Source: Eubacteriales bacterium
GTDB taxonomy: Bacteria > Bacillota > Clostridia > Lachnospirales > Lachnospiraceae
Direction of reading: 5' to 3'
DNA length: 22,549 nucleotides
NCBI GenBank assembly: GCA_030536565.1
Contig: JAUNPT010000017.1
Location: 1 to 22,549, forward strand
A model generated the notes under the pieces. That model worked only from the letters and a program-made list of their open reading frames with translations, searched no databases and was not told the origin of the DNA. This document shows positions 7,272-15,368 of the stretch, in pieces (the stretch's first letter is position 1; every line of letters begins with the position of its first letter). The position numbers and the translations under genes were made by a program.

Positions 7272-9542
7272 TTGGATTACGAATCTGTTAAACAGGTCGA
7301 AGGCTTTGTGGAAAATATTATCTATCGTAATGAGGATAATGGATACACAGTATTTAATATAATATATAAAGGTGAAGAGGTAACCTGCGTTGGTGTGTTA
7401 AGCTACATTAACGCAGGTGAATTTATAGCTGCAGAAGGTGAGTTTGTAAAACACACTGTTTATTATATGCAGTTTTCTATTAAATCTTATGAATTCAGGG
7501 TACCTTCTGATGCAAAGTCAGTACGACGTTATCTGGGCTCTGGCGCAGTCAAAGGTATTGGCGAAAAGATGGCAGAGCGTATTGTTGCTGCATTTGGTGA
7601 TGATACGTTTAGGATAATGGAAGAAGAACCGGAGCGGCTGGCAGAAATAAAAGGAATCAGTATGACTAAGGCAATGGACATTGCTACACAGCTGACTGAC
7701 CAGTCTGATATGCGAAAGGCCATGATGTTTCTGCAGAATTATGGGATATCAATGAGCCTGTCTAATAAAATCTATGCCCAGTATGGGCCATCCATATATA
7801 CAATAATCAGACAGAATCCATATAAACTTGCAGATGACATTGAGGGAATAGGCTTTAAAATTGCTGATGATATAGCTGCGAAAGTGGGAATTAAGGTGGA
7901 TTCTGACTTTAGAATCAGAAGCGGTATATTTTATGTGCTGACGCAGGCAGCGGCGAATGGACACGTTTACCTTCCGCAGGAGGAGCTTACGGAAAGCGTT
8001 AAGGCATTGCTTTTGATTGATATAAATGATATAGAAAAATTCATTACGGATTTGGCAATTGAAAACAAGGTGGTTGTGAAAAAAGATGCCAGTGGCAGGA
8101 ACTGTGTATATGCTGCAATATATTATTATATGGAGCTTAATATTGCAGGTATGCTTAAAAGCTTAGATGTCAAGTACGATACAGAAGATGCACAGATAGA
8201 TGAACGTATTAGAAAAATCGAACATAATACAGAGATTCTGCTGGACGATATTCAAAAGGAAGCGGTAAAGAAAGCAGTGCTTAATGGCCTTGTGGTTATT
8301 ACGGGCGGGCCGGGTACTGGAAAAACGACGACCATCAATACAATTATTAAATATTTTGAGCTTAGCGGGCTTGATATACGTCTTGCCGCACCTACGGGAA
8401 GGGCGGCCAAGAGAATGACTGAAGCATGCGGCTTTGAGGCTCAGACTATCCACAGGCTTCTTGAAATCAGCGGCGCACCAATTGAGGAGAGCGGTAAAAG
8501 AGGAACGTCAGCTTCTGGCATGCATTTTGAAAGAAATGATGAGAATCCATTGGATACAGATGTAATCATCGTTGATGAAATGTCTATGGTTGACGTGAAT
8601 ATTATGAGTGCACTCCTTAAAGCAGTGGCAGTTGGAACCAGACTGATTCTGGTGGGTGATATTGACCAGCTGCCGAGTGTGGGGCCTGGAAATGTCTTAA
8701 AGGATATAATAGCTTCTGACTGTTTCCCAGTAGTTAAGCTGGAAAAAATATTCCGTCAGGCGGCAGAGAGCGAGATAGTTACAAATGCTCATAAGATTAA
8801 TCGTGGAGAAACTGTGGTTTTGAATAAATACAGTAAGGATTTTCTGTTTGTCAGGCGTGCGGGGGCAGAAGCAATAATCGCCGCAATGAAAACACTGGTA
8901 AGAGATAAGCTTCCTGATTATGTTAAGGCAGATATAAGCGAGCTTCAGATTCTTACACCATCGAGAAAATCGGCAGTCGGAGTGGAACGTCTCAACAATG
9001 TAATGCAGGATTTCCTTAATCCTGTGTCGCCAAAGAAAATGGAAAAAAGGCATGGTGATACGATATTCCGTGAGGGCGATAAGGTAATGCAGATAAAAAA
9101 TGATTACCAGCTTGAGTGGGAAAAGCGTGGAGGATATGGCATTGCATATGAACAGGGCAGCGGGGTATTTAATGGAGATACAGGTGTTGTAGATTCTATA
9201 AGTACATTTGATGAAGCGCTGGTAGTGAAGTTTGAAGATGAAAGATATGTTAAGTATGATTTTAAACAGCTTGATGAGCTGGAGCTTGCTTATGCGATTA
9301 CAGTGCATAAATCACAGGGCAGCGAGTATCCTGCGGTGATAATACCTATGTTTCAGGGTCCGAAAATGCTTATGAACAGAAATATCTTATATACGGCTGT
9401 GACGAGAGCTAAAAAATGTGTATGCATGGTTGGAGATGAGGAGATTTTTCATTATATGGCTGGAAATGAGGCGGAGCAGAGACGGTATTCATCATTAAAG
9501 CAGAGGATACAGGAGGTCTGCGGGAGAGAATTAGATGAATGA
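7272..9542 (+). CDS. recD2: RecD2-type DNA helicase (exodeoxyribonuclease V alpha-like)
   Basis: The 756-residue protein matches RecD2 in length and order: an N-terminal OB-like segment, helix-hairpin-helix repeats (about 90-200, including GAVKGIGEKMAERI and IKGISMTKAMDI), then a superfamily 1B helicase. Walker A is GGPGTGKT (345-352), Walker B DEMSMVD (435-441), and a late helicase motif is VHKSQGSEYPAVI (from 678). RecD2 is a 5'-3' single-strand DNA translocase that works without RecBC in genome maintenance. The start is TTG 7272, eight bases after AAGGAG; no nearby in-frame ATG fits. It sits between flagellar genes and comFC and overlaps comFC by 8 bases, so it is probably co-transcribed, though nothing links it to motility. 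Confidence 0.95.
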   Translation: MDYESVKQVEGFVENIIYRNEDNGYTVFNIIYKGEEVTCVGVLSYINAGEFIAAEGEFVKHTVYYMQFSIKSYEFRVPSDAKSVRRYLGSGAVKGIGEKMAERIVAAFGDDTFRIMEEEPERLAEIKGISMTKAMDIATQLTDQSDMRKAMMFLQNYGISMSLSNKIYAQYGPSIYTIIRQNPYKLADDIEGIGFKIADDIAAKVGIKVDSDFRIRSGIFYVLTQAAANGHVYLPQEELTESVKALLLIDINDIEKFITDLAIENKVVVKKDASGRNCVYAAIYYYMELNIAGMLKSLDVKYDTEDAQIDERIRKIEHNTEILLDDIQKEAVKKAVLNGLVVITGGPGTGKTTTINTIIKYFELSGLDIRLAAPTGRAAKRMTEACGFEAQTIHRLLEISGAPIEESGKRGTSASGMHFERNDENPLDTDVIIVDEMSMVDVNIMSALLKAVAVGTRLILVGDIDQLPSVGPGNVLKDIIASDCFPVVKLEKIFRQAAESEIVTNAHKINRGETVVLNKYSKDFLFVRRAGAEAIIAAMKTLVRDKLPDYVKADISELQILTPSRKSAVGVERLNNVMQDFLNPVSPKKMEKRHGDTIFREGDKVMQIKNDYQLEWEKRGGYGIAYEQGSGVFNGDTGVVDSISTFDEALVVKFEDERYVKYDFKQLDELELAYAITVHKSQGSEYPAVIIPMFQGPKMLMNRNILYTAVTRAKKCVCMVGDEEIFHYMAGNEAEQRRYSSLKQRIQEVCGRELDE

Positions 9543-10305
9543 AAAGAAATGTAAATTGACAGACAGACTATATGGTTATATGAAAAAAGCGGTACAAATT
9601 GCAAAGGACGCATTCTTTCCGCCAGCCTGTCCGGTGTGTGGACAGGCACTGCCTTATATTCAGGGCGTCCGCTGTCAGGTCTGCGAACAGTGTAAAAGCA
9701 CACTTTCGTATATAAAAGACCCCAGATGCTTAAAATGTGGTAAAGAGATTTCAAAAGCGGATATAGAATACTGTTATGACTGCAGTAAAAGAAAACATTT
9801 ATATAAACAGGGAACGGCGGTATATTCATATACAGACGCACTGCAGAAATCAATTTACCGGTTCAAATACCAGAATAAACGTGAATATGCAGCATTTTAT
9901 GCAAAAGAGATAGAAAAAAACTGCGGAGCGCTGATTCGCAGATGGAATGTGGATGCAATAATTCCAGTGCCCCTTCATAGTTCAAAATACAGGAGACGGG
10001 GATATAACCAGTCGGCTCTTATTGCAAAGGAGCTGGGAGCCCTTCTTAATCTTAAAGCAGACGAAAAACTTCTTGTCAGATCTAAAAAAACAATTCCAAT
10101 GAAAGAGCTTAATAACCGGCAGCGTATAAAAAATCTTGAAAATGCTTTTATTTGTACCTGCGATAGTGTAAAATATAAAAAAGTGATAATTGTGGATGAT
10201 ATATATACTACGGGAGCGACAATTGATGCCTGCACCGACGTGCTTTTGAAGGCAGGCGTGTGTGAGGTATTTTATGTCTGTCTGTGTATCGGAAAAGGTT
10301 TTTAA
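9535..10305 (+). CDS. comFC: ComF family protein (phosphoribosyltransferase fold)
   Basis: The protein has 256 residues. An N-terminal zinc-ribbon region holds cysteine pairs C32/C35, C50/C53, C65/C68 and C80/C83. The C-terminal half is a type I phosphoribosyltransferase-like domain with IIPVPLHSSKYRRRGYNQS (about 142-160) and the PRPP loop VDDIYTTGAT (220-229). In B. subtilis, ComFC is needed for DNA uptake in transformation and lies just upstream of yvyF, as here. The ATG overlaps the recD2 stop, suggesting translational coupling. ComFA and ComFB are not present, so the gene may serve DNA processing other than classical competence. Confidence 0.9.
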   Translation: MNEKKCKLTDRLYGYMKKAVQIAKDAFFPPACPVCGQALPYIQGVRCQVCEQCKSTLSYIKDPRCLKCGKEISKADIEYCYDCSKRKHLYKQGTAVYSYTDALQKSIYRFKYQNKREYAAFYAKEIEKNCGALIRRWNVDAIIPVPLHSSKYRRRGYNQSALIAKELGALLNLKADEKLLVRSKKTIPMKELNNRQRIKNLENAFICTCDSVKYKKVIIVDDIYTTGATIDACTDVLLKAGVCEVFYVCLCIGKGF

Positions 10306-10352
10306 AATAGTGAAGCCGGGAAATATCATAATTTATATTGGGAGGAAAGATA

Positions 10353-10763
10353 ATGGATGTTAAAAATTGTAGACAGTGTGGAAGATTGTATAATTATATA
10401 GGTGGTTCGTACCGTAATCTCTGCCCGGATTGCATTTCTAAGCTGGAGGATAAGTTCCAGGAGGTAAAGGATTATATAGAGGCGCATACAGGAGCTTCTA
10501 TTCATGAGATTTCTACAGACTGCGAGGTTAGTTCAAAACAGATTGAACAGTGGATTCGTGAGGATAGGCTTACATTTGCAGATGATTCACCTATCGGGAT
10601 TCCATGTGAGGCGTGTGGAGTTACGATTAAGTCGGGAAGGTTTTGTGAAAACTGCAAGTCAACGATGACCCAGAAGTTAAACAGTATGTATCAGTCACCA
10701 TCCAGTGATACGACGGTAAAGACTGACAGAAGTAATCCAAGAATGCGTTTCCTTGATAAATAA
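10353..10763 (+). CDS. yvyF: Flagellar operon protein of the YvyF family
   Basis: The 136-residue protein has two zinc-ribbon-like cysteine sets: C6/C9 with C24/C27, and C85/C88 with C98/C101. Between them, residues 48-73 (SIHEISTDCEVSSKQIEQWI) look like a helix-turn-helix resembling a MerR/DksA-type recognition segment. The family is found beside comFC and flgM in Firmicutes; its exact function is not established, and a regulatory role is suggested by the fold. ATG 10353 lies seven bases after GGAGG, and an upstream TTG at 10338 overlaps that site. It is probably the last gene of the mbl-to-yvyF run and is closed by a long hairpin. Confidence 0.85.
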   Translation: MDVKNCRQCGRLYNYIGGSYRNLCPDCISKLEDKFQEVKDYIEAHTGASIHEISTDCEVSSKQIEQWIREDRLTFADDSPIGIPCEACGVTIKSGRFCENCKSTMTQKLNSMYQSPSSDTTVKTDRSNPRMRFLDK

Positions 10764-10775
10764 TAGCATGGATAA

Positions 10776-10841
10776 AATAAAGACTGCCGGATATGGTCTG
10801 AATATCAATCAATGATATCAGACTGTCTGGCAGTCTTTATT
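10776..10841 (+). terminator. Long hairpin terminator after yvyF
   Basis: A perfect 13-bp outer stem pairs AATAAAGACTGCC (10776-10788) with GGCAGTCTTTATT (10829-10841). An internal loop and an inner stem (GTCTGA and ATATCA against TGATATCAGAC) extend it. The A-rich and T-rich ends of the stem would let it act in both directions. It separates the mbl-yvyF block from the flgM operon. Confidence 0.8.
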
Positions 10842-10868
10842 AGTTTACAGGAAAATACAAAAAAGGTA

Positions 10869-10896
10869 TAAAGTATTGGGCTGAAGTATCCGATAT
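10869..10896 (+). promoter_or_regulatory. Sigma-28 promoter of the flgM operon
   Basis: TAAA (10869-10872) and CCGATAT (10890-10896) match the sigma-28 (SigD/FliA) consensus, with a 17-base gap, one longer than in the other two promoters of this window. Transcription would start near 10903, about 60 bases before flgM. Confidence 0.8.
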
Positions 10897-10961
10897 TTAA
10901 GTCATGAAACCGGAATAGTGTTTCGTAAATGGCTACTTAAACAGAAAGAGAGGCGATATAT

Positions 10962-11243
10962 ATGCGTATTGATGCGTACAATGCAGTTAATCAGATATAT
11001 CAGACAAATGCGGCAGCTAAAGCTTATGGTGCAGCAAAGAAACAGTCGGTAAGTGATAAGTTTGAGATTTCATCTGAAGCTAAGACATATCAGACAGCTA
11101 AGGCGGCAGTAAGCCAGGCTGATGACATAAGGGCTGATAAGGTTGCCCGGATTAAGGCACAGATGGAAGCTGGGACATATAATATCAGTGCAGCAGCAGT
11201 TGCGGATAAGATGATGAATCAGGTAACGACATTAACATTTTAG
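10962..11243 (+). CDS. flgM: Anti-sigma-28 factor FlgM
   Basis: The small 93-residue protein has the FlgM pattern. A flexible N-terminal half (MRIDAYNAVNQIYQ, then SVSDKFEISSEAKTYQTA) is followed by a C-terminal helical segment that binds sigma-28 (DDIRADKVARIKAQMEAGTYNISAAAVADKMM). FlgM holds sigma-28 inactive until the hook-basal body is complete and FlgM is exported. GAGAGG lies 7-8 bases before ATG 10962. It is the first gene after a sigma-28 promoter, so it is under negative feedback, and flgN follows after 13 bases, as in B. subtilis. Confidence 0.92.
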   Translation: MRIDAYNAVNQIYQTNAAAKAYGAAKKQSVSDKFEISSEAKTYQTAKAAVSQADDIRADKVARIKAQMEAGTYNISAAAVADKMMNQVTTLTF

Positions 11244-11256
11244 TGAGGTTTATTAG

Positions 11257-11769
11257 ATGGCGAGCTTAATAGAGACATTAACAGATGTAATGAACAGGGA
11301 AAATGCAGAGTATTCCAAGCTCCTTGAACTGGCTAAGAATAAGACAGAGGCTATTGTAAAGGGTGATGTGGAAAACCTGCAGGAAATCCTTGGCAGGGAG
11401 CAGAAGCTGATTGATTCTATAGGCAGGCTTGATGAAGAACGTGAGAGTAATGTCAAGGATATCTGTAATGTCCTTAATCTGCCATATGGACAGATTAAGG
11501 TAAATCAGATTGTGCAGATGTTAGAGGGAAAACCGAAGGAGCATGATGCACTTTTAGAAGCTCATTTAGGGCTGAAGAGAACATTGGAGCTAATGATGAA
11601 GGTCAATGAAAATAATAAACTGCTTCTTAAAGAATCAATGGATATGATTGAATTTGAATTGAATCTTGCAAGGAGTGCAGTGATGGCACCACAGACAGCA
11701 ACATATGGCAGGGGTGCATATGAACAGACAGATACTGCAGCGGCAGGAAGCTTTGATGCAAAGCAGTAG
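11257..11769 (+). CDS. flgN: Flagellar export chaperone FlgN
   Basis: The 170-residue, almost wholly helical protein fits the FlgN family. The start (MASLIETLTDVMNREN, KLLELAKNKTEAIVKGDVENLQEIL) and the central REQKLIDSIGRLDEER segment are the typical pattern. FlgN is a cytoplasmic chaperone that delivers the junction proteins FlgK and FlgL to the flagellar export gate, and both clients are encoded just downstream. The last about 25 residues are Ala/Thr/Gly-rich and probably disordered. A GTGAGG ribosome site precedes ATG 11257. Confidence 0.87.
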   Translation: MASLIETLTDVMNRENAEYSKLLELAKNKTEAIVKGDVENLQEILGREQKLIDSIGRLDEERESNVKDICNVLNLPYGQIKVNQIVQMLEGKPKEHDALLEAHLGLKRTLELMMKVNENNKLLLKESMDMIEFELNLARSAVMAPQTATYGRGAYEQTDTAAAGSFDAKQ

Positions 11770-11784
11770 GAGAGGAGAACAGCT

Positions 11785-13737
11785 ATGGCAAATGGTATGG
11801 CGGGCCTGTATATTGGCGTTACGGGCATAAGGTCAGCACAGTCGGCACTTAACGCAACAGCACATAATCTGGCTAACGTAAATACAACAGGATACACCAG
11901 ACAGCAGGTATCATTAACAGATACGCAGTACATGGCTGTTGGAACGAAGGATGCAACATGCACACCCAATTATGGTCTTGGCGTGGCGGTATCCGAAATC
12001 AGACGAATAAGAGATCAGTTTATTGATAGTGCGTACAGGGCAGAAAATGGAAGACTGGGCTTTTATTCAAGCCAGTATAAGGCAGTAGAAGAAGTAGAAG
12101 ATTTATATGGAGAGATGCAGGGAGTTACCTATCAGACCAATCTGACAAATCTGTATAATTCAATTAATGAATTAACGAAGAATCCAACAAGTACAGTGGC
12201 AAGGTCATCTCTTATCCAGAATGCCACTGCATTTTTAGACAGGTCACAGGCAGTATATAAGGGGCTGAAGGAATATCAGACAACACTTAATACAGAAGTG
12301 AACAATATGGTTAATAAGATTAACAGCCTCGGTAATAAGATTTATACTCTCAATAAGCAGATTGCAAAGGTTGAAGCAGCAGGAGTGGAACAGGCAAACG
12401 ATTTAAGAGATCAGAGAGATAATGCGCTTGATGAGATAAGTGAGTATATTGATATAGCTTATTATGAAGATAAAAATGGAGAGGTAATTATTACAGCCGA
12501 ATCTGCACCATTTGTAACAATAGGTGGTGTGATGGAGATGGGAACAAGACTTGTTAAAGATACAAATCTTATTATCCCTACATGGCCGGCTTTTGAAAGA
12601 GATGTGTATTCTGAAGGGATAACAGCCTCCAACACAGCGGATACGGATAAGGGAGAGTTAAAGGGGCTGCTGCTTTCAAGAGGTTCCGTTAATGTGGATT
12701 ACACAGATGTACCAGTTATGCCTGACAGCTCAGACTATGATATGTCAACGCCACAGGGGAAGGCACAGTATGAAGCTGATTATGCACAATACAGGGAAAA
12801 ACAGGAATATTACAATAAATATATAGAGCCATCAGTGATTTTAAGCGCAATTGCAGGAATAGACAAGCTTGTTAATACAATGACAGAGTCTATCAATAAT
12901 GTGCTATGTCCTGAAAAACAGGTTGTAAGGACTGGAACAGAAGGGCCATTCATTGATGCCGCAGGTAATGAGATTCAGGCAGATGTCTATAAATATGATG
13001 CATCTTCTCATGAAACACTTTATGACAGATATGGCAATGAGGTGAAGGGCACAGATAATAAAGATGGTACATACAGCTACACTTCGCAGGAAAAGCTCTA
13101 TATTGGTAAAGATGTAACTAATCCTGAAAATGTTACATCATATACATATTCTGTTTTAGATATGGATAAAACAGATTATGGCATGGATGAGGATAAAACA
13201 GTGGGGCAGGAGCTTTTCTCCCGTACTAACACTGAGAGATATAAAACTATCACAGATGCACAGGGCAATACAATATACATAAGAAACAACTTAAATGAGA
13301 CAGAGCATGAATCGCTATATGCTTTAGGCAACCTTGAGATAAATTCAGTGGTTGCACAAAATGTTGCAAAGATTCCGCTTTCTACATATAAAGGCGGAGA
13401 GGATATTGCCAGAGCAAATGAGCTGCTTGATTTATTTAGTGCAAAGCTGATTTCATTAAATCCTGAGCATTATGCAAAATCTGACTTTAACACATTTTAT
13501 AATAATTATGTCGGCGAGTTTGCAACAGTAGGTAAAGTCCTTAACAATTATGTGGGCAATCAGCAGACTATGGTGACAGGCTATGATAACCAGAGAAAGC
13601 AGACGGAGGGTGTATCCTCTGATGAAGAATTGGAGAAGATGATTAAGTATCAGCAGTCGTATAATGCAGCATCAAGATATGTCAATGTTGTAAGCCAGAT
13701 GCTTGAGCATCTTGTAACATCACTTGGCAACGCATAG
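11785..13737 (+). CDS. flgK: Flagellar hook-associated protein 1 (FlgK), first copy
   Basis: The protein has 650 residues against about 500-550 for many FlgK proteins. The N-terminus carries the hook-rod signature (GLYIGVTGIRSAQSALNATAHNLANVNTTGYTRQQV). A helical segment with LRDQRDNALDEIS lies near 208-220. The C-terminal motif GVSSDEELEKMIKYQQSYNAASRYV (from about 612) is the FlgK D0 helix. The extra length is mainly in residues 375-535, a Tyr/Asp/Thr-rich stretch with repeated turn-like pieces that probably forms a surface domain. FlgK joins the hook to the filament. It lies 15 bases after its chaperone gene, and AGGAGAGGAGA precedes the ATG. A second, shorter FlgK follows at once. Confidence 0.92.
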   Translation: MANGMAGLYIGVTGIRSAQSALNATAHNLANVNTTGYTRQQVSLTDTQYMAVGTKDATCTPNYGLGVAVSEIRRIRDQFIDSAYRAENGRLGFYSSQYKAVEEVEDLYGEMQGVTYQTNLTNLYNSINELTKNPTSTVARSSLIQNATAFLDRSQAVYKGLKEYQTTLNTEVNNMVNKINSLGNKIYTLNKQIAKVEAAGVEQANDLRDQRDNALDEISEYIDIAYYEDKNGEVIITAESAPFVTIGGVMEMGTRLVKDTNLIIPTWPAFERDVYSEGITASNTADTDKGELKGLLLSRGSVNVDYTDVPVMPDSSDYDMSTPQGKAQYEADYAQYREKQEYYNKYIEPSVILSAIAGIDKLVNTMTESINNVLCPEKQVVRTGTEGPFIDAAGNEIQADVYKYDASSHETLYDRYGNEVKGTDNKDGTYSYTSQEKLYIGKDVTNPENVTSYTYSVLDMDKTDYGMDEDKTVGQELFSRTNTERYKTITDAQGNTIYIRNNLNETEHESLYALGNLEINSVVAQNVAKIPLSTYKGGEDIARANELLDLFSAKLISLNPEHYAKSDFNTFYNNYVGEFATVGKVLNNYVGNQQTMVTGYDNQRKQTEGVSSDEELEKMIKYQQSYNAASRYVNVVSQMLEHLVTSLGNA

Positions 13738-13753
13738 GTAAAAAGGAGAGATT

Positions 13754-15316
13754 ATGGCATCTACATTTTTTGGATTAACAATTGCATATTCGGGATTACA
13801 GGCATCACAGGCATCTATTAATGTTACCGCCCATAACATTTCTAATATTAATACTGCAGGGTATACAAGGGAGCAGGCTTTGACACAGGCCTCAGATGCA
13901 TTAAGAACGTATTCGACCTATGGAACGATTGGCTCGGGTGTTTTAATAACGGGTATCAATCAGCTCAGGGACAGCTATTATGATGTGAAATACCGCAATA
14001 ATATGGCTAATTACGGCGAGTATGAGGCGAAAAATAATTACATGACCCAGATTGAGGACTATCTTAATGAATTTGTTCTCAAAGGGTATACAACGGAATA
14101 TAACAATTTCTTTTCAGCAGTAAATCAGCTGACTAAGACGCCTGCTGATGAATCGGCTAAAAACCAGCTTATTAATAATGCATTCAGCATGACGGATTAT
14201 TTTAATACTCTTTCTACTAATATGAGGAATGTCCAGGCAGATGCCAACAATGAAATTAAGGACGCTGTAATGCAGATTAATTCACTTTCACAGAATATTG
14301 CAGCTCTTAATAAACAAATCAATCAGCTGGAAGCAAACTATGGAAATGCTAATGATTTGAGAGACCAGAGGAATGCATTGTTAGATGACCTTTCAAAGAT
14401 TGTTAACATAACAGTTGATGAGCAGAAGGTTGGAGAAAATCAAAGCAATCTTACTGTAACGATTAATGGACAGAATCTTATAGACGGATATAATTATAAT
14501 AAGCTTGAGGTAGCTGCCAGAGAAGAAAAAAGAAATGCTTCTGATGCAGAGGGACTGTATGATATTAAGTGGGAGAAGACTGGCTCAGAGTTTAATATTT
14601 ACAGTACTTCACTTGGAGGACAGCTAAAGGGGCTTATTGATATAAGAGATGGCTGTAATGGTGAAATTGAAAAGCTTGCAGTTAACGAAGACGGTACGTC
14701 CGTTACTGATGGGGAGGGGAACCTTCTTTACAGCACAGAGAGCTTTGCCGGTTTAAATACAAGCTTTAAGGGAGTGCCTTATTATCAGGCACAGCTGAAT
14801 CAGTTTATTTCAACATTTGCTGATGCAGTAAATGAAATACTAAAATCCGGCTTCTCATCAGATGGAAGCAGTGTAGGAGTTCCTTTGTTTGTGACAAAGC
14901 AGGGAACTACAGTTATGAATGCAATGAATGCAACAGTTAATTCACAGCTGCTGGACGATCCAAATCTGCTGGCAACTAAATCAGCTGTTGAAACTGGCGA
15001 AGCTAATGCAGACATAATGGATAAATTAAACAGCCTTATGAGTTCTAAAATATATGATGGCGGTACAGGTTCATATTTCCTTGAGAGTATTATAAGTGAT
15101 ATGTCTATAGATGCCAATAAAGCGGATTCATTTTCAGCTAATTACAAGAATCTTCAGACCAGTATACAGAATCAAAGGCTGTCGGTTATGGGTGTTGATT
15201 CAGATGAAGAAGCAATGGATTTAATAAAGTTTCAGCAGGCATATAATCTTAGTTCAAAGATGATGTCAGTAATGAATGAGATTTACGATAAGCTTATAAA
15301 TCAGACGGGTATATAA
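13754..15316 (+). CDS. flgK: Flagellar hook-associated protein 1 (FlgK), second copy
   Basis: This 520-residue protein is a paralogue of the preceding gene. Shared marks are FFGLTIAYSGLQASQASINVT with HNISNINTAGYTREQ at the N-terminus, ANDLRDQRNALLDDLS near 197-212, and VDSDEEAMDLIKFQQAYNLSSKMM at the C-terminus. It lacks the first copy's long insert and has the more standard FlgK size. Outside the terminal and LRDQR motifs the two diverge widely, so the duplication is old rather than recent. GGAGAG lies six bases before ATG 13754, 16 bases after the first copy. The two may form separate layers or alternate forms of the hook-filament junction; which is the orthologue of single FlgK proteins cannot be settled here. 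Confidence 0.9.
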   Translation: MASTFFGLTIAYSGLQASQASINVTAHNISNINTAGYTREQALTQASDALRTYSTYGTIGSGVLITGINQLRDSYYDVKYRNNMANYGEYEAKNNYMTQIEDYLNEFVLKGYTTEYNNFFSAVNQLTKTPADESAKNQLINNAFSMTDYFNTLSTNMRNVQADANNEIKDAVMQINSLSQNIAALNKQINQLEANYGNANDLRDQRNALLDDLSKIVNITVDEQKVGENQSNLTVTINGQNLIDGYNYNKLEVAAREEKRNASDAEGLYDIKWEKTGSEFNIYSTSLGGQLKGLIDIRDGCNGEIEKLAVNEDGTSVTDGEGNLLYSTESFAGLNTSFKGVPYYQAQLNQFISTFADAVNEILKSGFSSDGSSVGVPLFVTKQGTTVMNAMNATVNSQLLDDPNLLATKSAVETGEANADIMDKLNSLMSSKIYDGGTGSYFLESIISDMSIDANKADSFSANYKNLQTSIQNQRLSVMGVDSDEEAMDLIKFQQAYNLSSKMMSVMNEIYDKLINQTGI

Positions 15317-15349
15317 TTTATGAGTGCCGTATATCGGAGCACTCATAAA
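15317..15349 (+). promoter_or_regulatory. Perfect 11-bp hairpin between flgK copy 2 and flgL
   Basis: TTTATGAGTGC (15317-15327) pairs with GCACTCATAAA (15339-15349), starting one base after the flgK stop. There is no T tract after it, so termination is unlikely. The 11-base loop ends in CGGA, and an alternative CCG/CGG pairing within it is possible. It ends just before the flgL ribosome site (CGGAGG, 15355-15360). It may act as an mRNA-processing or stability element, or in translation control. Confidence 0.5.
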
Positions 15350-15368
15350 TAGAACGGAGGATATAAAT

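Noticed and set aside
8697..9308. 203-codon open frame on the minus strand
   Set aside because: It lies entirely inside the well-supported recD2 coding sequence and has no ribosome site or domain motif; it is an antisense shadow.
9452..9853. 133-codon minus-strand frame over the recD2-comFC junction
   Set aside because: Both plus-strand genes here have clear family motifs; the minus frame shows none.
10906..10924. GAAAC/GTTTC hairpin in the flgM leader with GGA in its nine-base loop
   Set aside because: The stem is only five mostly A-T pairs, the loop is large, and the flgM ribosome site has no GGA, so evidence for a CsrA site is too thin.
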